64,000 nt of DNA, taken from positions 1-64,000 of the forward strand of contig CAYPLH010000001.1 in assembly GCA_964411505.1 (NCBI GenBank), in the 5' to 3' direction. Source of the stretch: CAYPLH01 sp964411505. GTDB lineage: Bacteria; Bacillota; Clostridia; CAYPLH01; DUMO01. Position numbers and translations under genes: made by a program. Shown piece by piece: positions 25,193 through 31,209 of this stretch. Position 1 is the stretch's first letter, and each line of letters starts with the position of its first letter. Under the pieces are notes generated by a model that saw nothing but the letters and a program-made list of their open reading frames with translations, was not told where the DNA came from and made no database searches.

Positions 25193-25432
25193 ATGCCAAA
25201 AGATTTATATGGTTTGCTGAAAAAAGAAATGTCTTTGATAGATCGTGTAGACACTGATCGTTTTAACATAGATATGAGAAACGAAGACAGTGAGGAAATT
25301 CAGCAAGCCGCACGAGTTAACATAAATAAGTTAGCGCGGTGCCGAAAGGAAATAGTTGCCGAACTGAAAAGAGAATTAAGGAGAAGAACCAAATATGAAA
25401 AAGAAGGCAGAAAATATACAGGTCAACTATGA
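25193..25432 (+). CDS. Hypothetical protein, 79 aa
   Basis: Not recognised. Highly charged and helical, possibly coiled coil; overlaps the next gene by 38 bases. Confidence 0.65.
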   Translation: MPKDLYGLLKKEMSLIDRVDTDRFNIDMRNEDSEEIQQAARVNINKLARCRKEIVAELKRELRRRTKYEKEGRKYTGQL

Positions 25433-25580
25433 AGTCCGCGCACACGCATTGAGATTAATGCGTGGCGGTAACTACACAGCTAAACAAATAGTTAAAAACA
25501 CTATAGCAAGTTTTCCCGAAGTCTCGATTGCGGAAATAAAAAAGGAAATAGGCAAGCTGTGTGAGTCCCTTAATAACTGA
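25395..25580 (+). CDS. Hypothetical protein, 61 aa
   Basis: Start ATG 25395 with SD AAGGAGAAG inside the previous gene. Residues 15-58 look like a small helix-turn-helix (LMRGGNYTAKQIVKNTI), so a DNA-binding role is possible. Not recognised by family. Confidence 0.6.
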   Translation: MKKKAENIQVNYEVRAHALRLMRGGNYTAKQIVKNTIASFPEVSIAEIKKEIGKLCESLNN

Positions 25581-25583
25581 AAT

Positions 25584-25592
25584 CTGTAAAGT
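25584..25592 (+). promoter_or_regulatory. CTGTAAAGT box, copy 7
   Basis: Exact match starting 4 bases after the stop of 25395-25580. The following leader (25593-25746) holds several short inverted repeats: CTGTAA / TTACAG, CCTTACTACC / GGTAGGAAGG (imperfect) and CGCG-TTATA-CGCG. Confidence 0.72.
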
Positions 25593-25746
25593 AATTTCAT
25601 AATGTTTGTGTTACACATAAGCAGGCTGTAATTAAACTGCGGGTTACAGCTTAACCTTACTACCGCTAAAATATTAGGTAATAGGTAGGAAGGTAAAGCG
25701 CGTTATACGCGAAGTAGTATTTTCGTATAACTATGTGAGGTAATAA

Positions 25747-26103
25747 ATGAGCATTGCAACGAGCATTACGAAGTTACTTGAAACTAAACTGCGAGAAAAT
25801 CGTGGTGAGTTTAAACTACTTAACGATGGCCAGCTACCGAAATTAGAAATAGATGGTAAAGTTATCTTTGCTACAGAAGTACCATACAGCGTATTAACGG
25901 CTAGCAAGAGTGTTGAAGAAATTTGTACTGAGATAGTAAGTAAAGTGCAAGTGTCTATTAACAAGTGTTACGCCGAACTAAAAAGGATGCATAAAGGAAA
26001 GAAAGATGTGTCTTTTTTAATTACGCTGCGCCCAGTGATTGAAGCCCCTACAGAGGAAAATAAAACTTTGTATGTGGCTTACATCGCAATTGCCGCTTAC
26101 TGA
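25747..26103 (+). CDS. Hypothetical protein, 118 aa
   Basis: Not recognised. SD GTGAGGT. Single gene between promoter copies 7 and 8, both of which have long structured leaders. Confidence 0.75.
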   Translation: MSIATSITKLLETKLRENRGEFKLLNDGQLPKLEIDGKVIFATEVPYSVLTASKSVEEICTEIVSKVQVSINKCYAELKRMHKGKKDVSFLITLRPVIEAPTEENKTLYVAYIAIAAY

Positions 26104-26106
26104 AAT

Positions 26107-26115
26107 CTGTAAAGT
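26107..26115 (+). promoter_or_regulatory. CTGTAAAGT box, copy 8
   Basis: Exact match overlapping the end of the upstream gene region; the ATG is 240 bases downstream. Confidence 0.72.
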
Positions 26116-26119
26116 ATTT

Positions 26120-26340
26120 ACCTAGTATTAACGGCAGTAGGTTCCCCCACCCTCGACTCCGCGCCTGCTGCTGTTAATTTCCCACTGACCTTTTATGTTA
26201 TAAGTGGGTAATAGCAAAATATCTTGAGTGGCCCCTGTCAACATTCAAGATAAATTGCAAGGTGGGAAAATTAGGTTTACGTGTCTCCCCCGCCCCCAAT
26301 AACACGTAATCCTATTTTCCCTAAAACATTTATTAACTAC
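26120..26340 (+). ncRNA. Structured leader or small RNA with C-rich loops
   Basis: Four hairpins in a row: ATTAACGGCAG / CTGCTGTTAAT, TTCCCACT / AGTGGGTAA (imperfect), ATCTTGA / TCAAGAT, and a long imperfect stem from GGGAAAATTAGG to CCTATTTTCCC. Three loops carry CCCC or CCCCC runs (TTCCCCCACCC, GGCCCC, TCTCCCCCGCCCCC). C-rich unpaired loops could pair with GGAGG-type ribosome sites. It may be a 5' leader of 26357 or an independent RNA. Confidence 0.5.
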
Positions 26341-26356
26341 TTAATTGGAGAACACC

Positions 26357-26674
26357 ATGACTAACGACATTGAAGATGAATCTGAAAATGAAGTTATTTC
26401 TACACAAGTAGAACTTGACGGAAATATTGAATCCGAAGAATTGGATGACGACGACATGTTTGCTTCTGATTCTGAGGAAGACACAGAAGACACCGACGGG
26501 TCATTCACAGAAGACGACGTAATTATTGTTATGGACCGTTTGAATATTAATTCTACAAATATTCAAACGTACATTCTTGAGTATGACAATCTGCCGGATT
26601 CTATTAAAGAACGTGTTCAAAAAGCAGTATACGAATTGGAAGAAGCTTACCAAGAAATTGAGGAATACTTGTAA
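26357..26674 (+). CDS. Very acidic hypothetical protein, 105 aa
   Basis: Start ATG 26357 with SD TTGGAG. Residues 1-55 are dominated by Asp/Glu (for example ELDDDDMFASDSEEDTEDTD); the rest is an acidic helical domain. The extreme charge is similar to DNA-mimic anti-restriction or anti-host proteins, but many acidic phage proteins are not mimics. Confidence 0.75.
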   Translation: MTNDIEDESENEVISTQVELDGNIESEELDDDDMFASDSEEDTEDTDGSFTEDDVIIVMDRLNINSTNIQTYILEYDNLPDSIKERVQKAVYELEEAYQEIEEYL

Positions 26675-26677
26675 GTC

Positions 26678-26998
26678 ATGAAACTATACGCAGGTATGAT
26701 TGTTAATGTATACGACGACGGCAAACTAGGCCGTCATGTAAAAGCAAAAATTTTGAAGCACAAAGGAAAAAGAATTTTAATTCAAATCCTGCAAACTAAT
26801 CCTATTCCTTTTGCGTTAGGTGATACACCGGAAGTTATGTGGTACAGACGGGTACGAAGGAAACAAGGCGGCTCTTTTTGTTCAGTAAGAGACAACTTCT
26901 GGTTCTACCCTGTAAGAGAGAAAGAAAAGTTTTACAACGAAGTCAAAGAACTGCTAATTCCTCAAGCCTACGAAAAGTTAACCAGTCATAGAAGGTGA
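26678..26998 (+). CDS. Hypothetical protein, 106 aa
   Basis: Not recognised. Basic, with a small beta-rich N-terminal part (YAGMIVNVYDDGK) that could be an SH3-like barrel. Confidence 0.7.
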   Translation: MKLYAGMIVNVYDDGKLGRHVKAKILKHKGKRILIQILQTNPIPFALGDTPEVMWYRRVRRKQGGSFCSVRDNFWFYPVREKEKFYNEVKELLIPQAYEKLTSHRR

Positions 26999-27001
26999 CG
27001 T

Positions 27002-27292
27002 ATGAATATATCGTTGACCTTTGTTACAGTAGTAAACGTATTATGTTTAGTATACGCACTACATATAATTCTTCGATGGATACTTAGTGGGATACCGCCA
27101 TCTTGTTCTTTTGGTATGCATTCGTGGAGCGCAGGTTTAACAAAAGCACGTCCCGGTATGCATATTGATGAACTTACAAACAAAGTAGTTCCTACTCAAG
27201 CGTATTACACGCGTTGTATCAATTGTAGAAAAACTAAACTGAAAAAAGTAATAAACATTAGTACTGGTAATGTACTAGAAGAGCACAAGTAA
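27002..27292 (+). CDS. Membrane protein with zinc-binding-type cysteines, 96 aa
   Basis: N-terminal hydrophobic segment (residues 3-25), then a soluble domain with a CINC pair near residue 76 and other single cysteines. Last protein gene before the tRNA cluster; the split tRNA begins 8 bases after the stop. Confidence 0.7.
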   Translation: MNISLTFVTVVNVLCLVYALHIILRWILSGIPPSCSFGMHSWSAGLTKARPGMHIDELTNKVVPTQAYYTRCINCRKTKLKKVINISTGNVLEEHK

Positions 27293-27299
27293 AAGTTAC

Positions 27300-27333
27300 G
27301 GGGGTATAGCTCAGTTGGTTAGAGCAGGGGAAT
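27300..27333 (+). tRNA. tRNA-Ile2(CAU)-like, 5' half (interrupted gene)
   Basis: Acceptor strand GGGGGTA, D-stem GCTC / GAGC with loop AGTTGGTTA, then the 5' anticodon strand GGGGA and two loop bases. The acceptor strand pairs perfectly (one G-T) with TGCCCCC at 27893-27899. Joined to 27861-27903 it makes a regular 77-base tRNA closely resembling E. coli Ile2 (anticodon CAU, modified to lysidine). The gene is interrupted between U33 and the anticodon by 527 bases. Confidence 0.85.
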
Positions 27334-27860
27334 AACGGCGAAAGGCGGCCTTATGAAAGGTAAAAAATTAAAAAGACCTTATTCAAAGTATAGAGGGTAC
27401 AAAATCTTTCATAAGACTCAAGGTCGTTACTACGTATGCATGGTTAAAATAAAAACAGGCAAAAGAAAAACAATTTCTTACGCTAGGTACAAAATGGCTG
27501 TGTTTCTAGGTAGGCGGCTAACAAGCGACGAAACCGTAGATCATAAAGATGAAAATAAGATAAATGATAAGTTATCGAACTTACAAATCCTGACTAGGGC
27601 TGAGAACATAAAGAAAAACGTAATAGCTACAGGTAGAAAAACCAAATTAGTAAAATTGAAATGTTTTGTTTGCGATAAGGAATTTTATCGACCACCTAGA
27701 AACGTAAATCACAAGTTATCTAAAGGGAAAAGAATAACTTGTAGTAGACGTTGCGGTGGAATACTAAGTCATTGGGAGTGACGCGAGTGTTGGTTTGCTC
27801 GCACCCGACTCATAATCGGTTGCCTTGTGCCGTCGCGGGTTCAATTCCCGCCGCTCCCAC
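27334..27860 (+). mobile_element. HNH-tRNA cassette 1, inserted in the anticodon loop of a tRNA
   Basis: The insert consists of a 19-base leader, an HNH endonuclease gene and an intact-looking tRNA whose CCA forms the right boundary. Removing it restores a normal-length tRNA-Ile2. The room outside the two genes is about 20 bases, far too little for a group I intron core. Confidence 0.7.
27353..27781 (+). CDS. HNH homing endonuclease, 142 aa
   Basis: HNH core VDHKDENKINDKLSNLQIL (about residues 61-79), with metal-binding His63 and the SNLQ turn typical of the HNH_3 type. A four-cysteine zinc finger (CFVCDKEF ... CSRRCGG) closes the protein. Homologous to the HNH gene at 28377 (shared LGRRL, VDH, SNLQ). 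SD AAAGGCGG precedes ATG. The last three codons overlap the acceptor stem of the following tRNA. Such enzymes cut DNA of related phages and convert the site. Confidence 0.9.
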   Translation: MKGKKLKRPYSKYRGYKIFHKTQGRYYVCMVKIKTGKRKTISYARYKMAVFLGRRLTSDETVDHKDENKINDKLSNLQILTRAENIKKNVIATGRKTKLVKLKCFVCDKEFYRPPRNVNHKLSKGKRITCSRRCGGILSHWE

Positions 27861-27862
27861 CA
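27774..27862 (+). tRNA. Nested tRNA, anticodon CAU, atypical 89 bases
   Basis: Acceptor GGGAGTG / CGCTCCC (7 bp, one T-G), D-stem GCGAG / CTCGC, anticodon arm CCGA-CTCATAA-TCGG, T-arm GCGGG-TTCAATT-CCCGC, ACCA. The anticodon loop is Met/Ile2-like. The region between anticodon and T arms is 14 bases, as in long-variable-arm tRNAs, but a clear variable stem is not visible, and the D-loop lacks the usual A14. It may be a diverged Met or Ile2 tRNA, or a decaying gene. Confidence 0.65.
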
Positions 27863-27903
27863 TAATCCCTTGGTCATAGGTTCAAGTCCTGTTGCCCCCA
27901 CCA
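27861..27903 (+). tRNA. tRNA-Ile2(CAU)-like, 3' half
   Basis: Begins with CATAA (anticodon CAU plus two loop bases), the 3' anticodon strand TCCCT, variable TGGTC, T-arm ATAGG-TTCAAGT-CCTGT, acceptor TGCCCCC and ACCA. The first two bases coincide with the final CA of the nested tRNA. It completes the 5' half at 27300-27333. Confidence 0.85.
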
Positions 27904-27920
27904 ATTTAAAGGAATTAATT

Positions 27921-28145
27921 ATGTTTTGTATCGTTGTTGTTCGCAAACTTAATAACTGCAACCCTGTAGTTACGAAAGTAGTGGAACTACCTAAACATTT
28001 GGAAAGTGACGCTATTAAAGCTAACAGGTATGGGCAAAAGGTTTTAACCGAGGTTAGAAAGGAAATTACAGAAGAGTTTGTAGAATTCACTGAGGCTGAT
28101 TGGTTTTTTGAAATTTTAGAAGTACACTCAGACGTAGATAATTAA
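27921..28145 (+). CDS. Hypothetical protein, 74 aa
   Basis: Start ATG 27921 with SD AAAGGAATT; the upstream open frame runs through the tRNA and is ignored. Not recognised. Confidence 0.65.
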   Translation: MFCIVVVRKLNNCNPVVTKVVELPKHLESDAIKANRYGQKVLTEVRKEITEEFVEFTEADWFFEILEVHSDVDN

Positions 28146-28146
28146 T

Positions 28147-28335
28147 ATGGAAGTTAATTACGAGATAGTCGTTCAGTTAATGATTTTAACAGTGTGTATA
28201 GTTACGTTAATTATATGCGTGATGCTAATAAAAAATGAAAAAGGTTTAGAAAGTAAACCCAAAAAAGTTTGGTATCCTAAAGGAAGTAACCCGTACCCAC
28301 CGAAAGAAAAACCAGAAATAAACAGAAAACTGTAA
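28147..28335 (+). CDS. Membrane protein, 62 aa
   Basis: A single hydrophobic segment (residues 7-27) with a basic proline-rich C-terminal tail. Its final codons contain promoter box copy 9. Confidence 0.65.
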   Translation: MEVNYEIVVQLMILTVCIVTLIICVMLIKNEKGLESKPKKVWYPKGSNPYPPKEKPEINRKL

Positions 28336-28338
28336 AGT
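28330..28338 (+). promoter_or_regulatory. CTGTAAAGT box, copy 9
   Basis: Exact match, only 11 bases before the 5' end of the interrupted tRNA-Leu, so transcription must start within that gap if this box acts like a -10 element. Confidence 0.75.
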
Positions 28339-28349
28339 AACTACGAATT

Positions 28350-28376
28350 GCCCGGTTGGTGAAATAGGTAGACGCT
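28350..28376 (+). pseudogene. tRNA-Leu-like 5' part (interrupted gene)
   Basis: Acceptor strand GCCCGGT and a leucine-type D-arm (GTGAAATAGGTAGACGC). The HNH start codon follows at once. The acceptor strand pairs perfectly with ACCGGGC at 28972-28978. Joining the two parts gives only 65 bases, so the anticodon arm is missing and this tRNA is probably dead. Confidence 0.8.
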
Positions 28377-28853
28377 ATGAACGAAAAGAAACAGAAAAAA
28401 ATATTAGCGTTGTATCCTGAGTTCTTTAGCGTATACGGGCCTTACGAAAGAAAAGACGGAAGACGTATAATCGTTTTGTATGATGGAAATAAGCGCCTAA
28501 CAAAACAATACGCGAGAGTTAAGCTTGAATGCGTGTTAGGACGTAGACTTGAAAACGACGAAGACGTTGACCATATTGACGGAGATTTTTCCAACGACAG
28601 AAAAAGTAATCTTCAAGTTATTAACCATATTGAACACAAAAAGAAAGACGTTATAAGAGCGTTAACGAAAAAGGTTAAATGCGCTTGGTGTGAAAAAGAA
28701 TTTGGTTTATCAAAAACCCAAAGAGCTAAATCGAATAGTGCAGCAGGTCCGTTTTGTTCGAGAACTTGTACAGGTAAGTATGGAGCGAGTGTTCAAAATG
28801 GAGGTAGTAAAATGAGAAGAAAGCGGATTTCTGTAAAGTATAAACGTAAGTGA
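28377..28853 (+). CDS. HNH homing endonuclease, 158 aa
   Basis: HNH core VDHIDGDFSNDRKSNLQVI (about residues 63-81), followed by a CAWC ... CSRTC zinc finger. Clearly related to the gene at 27353. The ribosome site would be GGTAGA inside the tRNA D-arm, four bases before ATG. Its own 3' end contains promoter box copy 10 for the following tRNA. Confidence 0.9.
   Translation: MNEKKQKKILALYPEFFSVYGPYERKDGRRIIVLYDGNKRLTKQYARVKLECVLGRRLENDEDVDHIDGDFSNDRKSNLQVINHIEHKKKDVIRALTKKVKCAWCEKEFGLSKTQRAKSNSAAGPFCSRTCTGKYGASVQNGGSKMRRKRISVKYKRK
28831..28839 (+). promoter_or_regulatory. CTGTAAAGT box, copy 10 (inside the HNH gene)
   Basis: Exact match within the last codons of the endonuclease, 19 bases before tRNA-Leu(UAA); would let the cassette carry its own tRNA promoter. 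Confidence 0.68.
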
Positions 28854-28858
28854 AAAAC

Positions 28859-28944
28859 GGGCGAATGATGAAATCGGTAGACATTCAGAATTTAAAATTC
28901 TGTGGCTTTAAGCCGTGCGGGTTCGAGTCCCGCTTCGCCCACCA
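28859..28944 (+). tRNA. tRNA-Leu(UAA)
   Basis: Acceptor GGGCGAA / TTCGCCC, leucine-type D-arm, anticodon arm CAGAA-TTTAAAA-TTCTG (anticodon UAA), a long variable arm (TGGCTTTAAGCCG), T-arm GCGGG-TTCGAGT-CCCGC, ACCA. All parts look functional; 86 bases. Confidence 0.92.
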
Positions 28945-28982
28945 ATTACCCTGTGCCGGTTCGAGTCCGGCACCGGGCACCA
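28945..28982 (+). pseudogene. tRNA-Leu-like 3' part (interrupted gene)
   Basis: ATTACCCTGT, then T-arm GCCGG-TTCGAGT-CCGGC, acceptor ACCGGGC, ACCA. Starts directly after the CCA of tRNA-Leu(UAA). Pairs with the 5' part at 28350. The CCCTG could be the 3' strand of a variable arm. Confidence 0.8.
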
Positions 28983-29014
28983 ACTTCAAAATTAAGTTGC
29001 TAAGGTAACTATAC

Positions 29015-29317
29015 ATGAAACTTTTTAAAATTCTAAAATTTTTGCTATTTAACTACCCAGAGATAGAACAATTTTTAAAAAGAAAACAGCAAGAAGAAGA
29101 GGAAAAAATACGTCAAAGTAAAAAGCACAATTTAAATCTGTGCTACCAACACAGACAGGAACAAAACAGGTCGAATTATTCAAGTAGAAATTGCGATCAC
29201 TGTAAACTCTTAGTTAGGTTAGCAAACAAAGGCGACATAGACGCTGTAGAAGAATTGAAATCAGTACACGCTAGTTTCCTGCTAAACGAAGATGTAGGCA
29301 AACCAAATGACGCATGA
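29015..29317 (+). CDS. Hypothetical protein, 100 aa
   Basis: Charged coiled-coil-like N-terminus and a C-x2-C pair (NCDHCKLL, about residue 68) with further Cys/His upstream (CYQH), a possible zinc site. Overlaps the next gene by 11 bases. Confidence 0.68.
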   Translation: MKLFKILKFLLFNYPEIEQFLKRKQQEEEEKIRQSKKHNLNLCYQHRQEQNRSNYSSRNCDHCKLLVRLANKGDIDAVEELKSVHASFLLNEDVGKPNDA

Positions 29318-29489
29318 CTATGAATTTGAAGTGTTCTTTTGGGTTGTTCTTTTTGGTACTCCTTTGTTAGCCGCATTAGTTTTCTTGTTTCTAGTTTTTA
29401 TCTGCATGAAGCTTGGCGTAATAAAGATTAATGGCGAAATGCCTAACTGGGTAAAACCATTTCAGTTTAAAAAACGAAATAAAAAATAA
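29307..29489 (+). CDS. Membrane protein, 60 aa
   Basis: One long hydrophobic stretch (residues 9-35) and a basic C-terminal end. Precedes tRNA-Lys by 6 bases. Confidence 0.65.
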   Translation: MTHDYEFEVFFWVVLFGTPLLAALVFLFLVFICMKLGVIKINGEMPNWVKPFQFKKRNKK

Positions 29490-29495
29490 ATCAAC

Positions 29496-29571
29496 GGGAC
29501 GTTAGCTCAGTAGGTAGAGCAGTTGGCTTTTAACCAATTGGTCGATGGTTCAAGTCCATCACGTCCCACCA
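29496..29571 (+). tRNA. tRNA-Lys(UUU)
   Basis: Acceptor GGGACGT / ACGTCCC, D-arm GCTC-AGTAGGTA-GAGC, anticodon arm GTTGG-CTTTTAA-CCAAT (anticodon UUU), T-arm GATGG-TTCAAGT-CCATC, ACCA. A regular 76-base tRNA. Confidence 0.96.
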
Positions 29572-29893
29572 ATTCAAATTCTTCCAAAGCCGAAAGCCAG
29601 ATGTACAAAATGTACGTGGTCGGTCGGGCGCTAATAGGAAGACACAAACTTTGCAGCATTGGCGTGTTGTGTTCTTTATACAAACGATAAAAAAGCATTG
29701 CGAGTGATTTAGCACCCAACTTTATTTTTCCTAGAATCCGAAAAGTAGTAACTAAATAAACTACTACTTTAGGCTAGCAAACTAACTCCTTGCTTAGGTA
29801 TTTCAGTTAGCTACTGAACTCAGGTTCGATTCCTGACATAAGGAGTTAGTTTGTGACTTTAACCCTGAAAGTCTAAACTAACAGGTGACTTTT
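29572..29893. other. Gene-free region after tRNA-Lys
   Basis: No convincing protein gene. It contains short inverted repeats (GTACA / TGTAC near 29605; AAAGTAGTA / TACTACTTT at 29742-29770) and the tRNA-like element at 29778-29853. It may be the processed spacer of a tRNA transcript. Confidence 0.6.
29778..29853 (+). ncRNA. tRNA-like three-way-junction RNA
   Basis: A perfect 14-bp outer stem CAAACTAACTCCTT / AAGGAGTTAGTTTG encloses an anticodon-arm-like hairpin (TTCAG-TTAGCTA-CTGAA, 5 bp plus 7 loop) and a T-arm-like hairpin (TCAGG-TTCGATT-CCTGA). The D-arm is replaced by about 10 unpaired bases, CAT separates the T-arm from the outer stem, and there is no CCA. It could be a tRNA remnant or a tRNA mimic. 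Confidence 0.6.
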
Positions 29894-30355
29894 ATGAAAA
29901 CTACACGAAGAAATTTTTTGAAAGGGCTTATAGCAACAACTGCATTGCCACTGTTGCCTTCAATATCATTTTCAAAACCTCTTCTGGATTTACCTAAAGA
30001 CGGTTATTTATTCTTGATGCCGGGTAACAAAGTTTATTGGGTTCCTGAAATAACTGGTTTAATTCTGAATACGTGGAGTGAATCACAAAGAGCGCGTAGA
30101 CCGGCTACTCAGCAGACACCACTGTATATAGCAAACGCGTATTTTCATTGTGGTACAAAAACGTGGGAAAAATTCAGGAACCCAGAGAATAAGACTACCC
30201 TAATGAATGAACTTGTTGGGTACTCAGCGGAAGAAATTAAAACTAAATTTTTAATGCCGCGTAGTATAAGTCACCCTACCAAAAGGGATTGGACAAAAAC
30301 AGAAAGAATATCAGAGTATCAATATTTTTCAGTATCTGTGGTAGAAAAACTGTAA
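29894..30355 (+). CDS. Putative Tat-exported protein, 153 aa
   Basis: Start ATG 29894 with SD CAGGTGA. The N-terminus TTRRNFLKG fits the twin-arginine consensus (RRxFLK), followed by a hydrophobic stretch (LIATTALPLLPSISFS) and a probable cleavage region near residue 28-30. Tat exports folded proteins to the periplasm of Gram-negative hosts. The mature part (about 125 aa) is not recognised. The final codons contain promoter box copy 11. Confidence 0.7.
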   Translation: MKTTRRNFLKGLIATTALPLLPSISFSKPLLDLPKDGYLFLMPGNKVYWVPEITGLILNTWSESQRARRPATQQTPLYIANAYFHCGTKTWEKFRNPENKTTLMNELVGYSAEEIKTKFLMPRSISHPTKRDWTKTERISEYQYFSVSVVEKL

Positions 30356-30358
30356 AGT
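30350..30358 (+). promoter_or_regulatory. CTGTAAAGT box, copy 11
   Basis: Exact match directly before a 370-base non-coding stretch that ends in a terminator; the best evidence that these boxes start RNAs rather than regulate translation. Confidence 0.78.
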
Positions 30359-30361
30359 ATT

Positions 30362-30796
30362 TTTGAATTCTGTCTGACTCTTTCCGTGAAGACACAATAA
30401 CGATTGAGTCTAAAGCCTAGCAATGACAATCAGTGGAAGTACTTGTTACGCGGACAAGTATATTTGGAGGGTTGTTAGGTAACGAGGCTATTAGGTTAAA
30501 GGTTCCTTTTAGTGGAGTTTAAAACTAAAAAACTTAGGGCGCTTGTGAAAAATAAACTGCTTTCGCCGACCATCAATGTATTGGTTGCTTATACGGTTTG
30601 GACAGATACGTATAGCGGTTAAAGTAACTTCGCCCGGTACTAGTTTCAATGCCGCTTTATTCGTTCACTAAAACTCAGTGGTTTACTTGGTCGTGACCTG
30701 AGCGAGTGAATAAAGCGGCACCCATTCATGACGCCAGTTAGTTTCGGTGCCGGACAAAACAGTTACGGTATTAAAACTAACTGGCGTTTTTTATTT
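30362..30796 (+). ncRNA. Large structured non-coding RNA, about 430 bases
   Basis: A gene-free unit with its own promoter box (30350) and terminator (30731-30796). Visible helices include TACTTGT / ACAAGTA with a 7-base loop (30440-30460) and a 13-bp helix TGCCGCTTTATTC / GAATAAAGCGGCA (30650-30662 with 30708-30720) enclosing CTCAG / CTGAG. It lies just after the tRNA cluster, as large phage RNAs of the GOLLD and ROOL classes often do, but I cannot match it to either. Confidence 0.65.
30731..30796 (+). terminator. Strong terminator of the non-coding RNA
   Basis: A 14-bp perfect stem ACGCCAGTTAGTTT / AAACTAACTGGCGT with a long loop and TTTTTT tail. Confidence 0.88.
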
Positions 30797-30833
30797 CCAA
30801 ACTATTTTTCCAAACTAAAAGGGCTGACTACCT

Positions 30834-31202
30834 ATGTTGTTTACCCATTATGAGTTTTCTCTTATCCTGCTTGTTATCGCGTCGATATACCAGATTTGTT
30901 ACACTACATACTGTTACATAAAACGTAGAAACGCTTTTAAACTTCTTGATAAATACAAAGTTTGGATAGAACATTATTACTACCCAGATAAAAGCCCGGC
31001 ACAGTTAAGAAGTGCAGCAGAAAAAGAAGAGAGTTGGCGAACGTTGATTCATGTTTACGGGATGATTGAACGTATTCAAAACGAAAAAGTTTGGTTTAAC
31101 GATAGAAAGTTAAACCGTTGGATTGGGTATATACAATGCATCCTTCTGTTAAACGGTGTAGTAAATAAACAAGATTTACGGAAAGACTCAAAAGACCTCT
31201 GA
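30834..31202 (+). CDS. Membrane-anchored protein, 122 aa
   Basis: A hydrophobic segment at residues 9-27 followed by a charged helical domain with a WRTLIHVYGMIERIQNEK segment. Not recognised. Confidence 0.72.
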   Translation: MLFTHYEFSLILLVIASIYQICYTTYCYIKRRNAFKLLDKYKVWIEHYYYPDKSPAQLRSAAEKEESWRTLIHVYGMIERIQNEKVWFNDRKLNRWIGYIQCILLLNGVVNKQDLRKDSKDL

Positions 31203-31209
31203 GGCTTGT

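Larger units (their letters stand above)
28377..28944 (+). mobile_element. HNH-tRNA cassette 2, inserted in a tRNA-Leu gene
   Basis: Same order as cassette 1: HNH gene, then a complete tRNA ending in CCA, then the 3' part of the interrupted tRNA. Here the insertion removed or replaced about 20 bases of the target (anticodon arm). Confidence 0.68.

Noticed and set aside
27334..27860. Group I intron in the tRNA anticodon loop
   Set aside because: The endonuclease and inner tRNA fill nearly the entire insert; only about 20 bases remain, too few for an intron core.
29507..29719. Minus-strand frames across tRNA-Lys and its spacer
   Set aside because: Run through the tRNA and lack conserved protein features.
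29785..29846. Regular tRNA-Ala(AGC)
   Set aside because: No D-arm, a CAT spacer before the acceptor strand and no CCA; kept only as a tRNA-like element.
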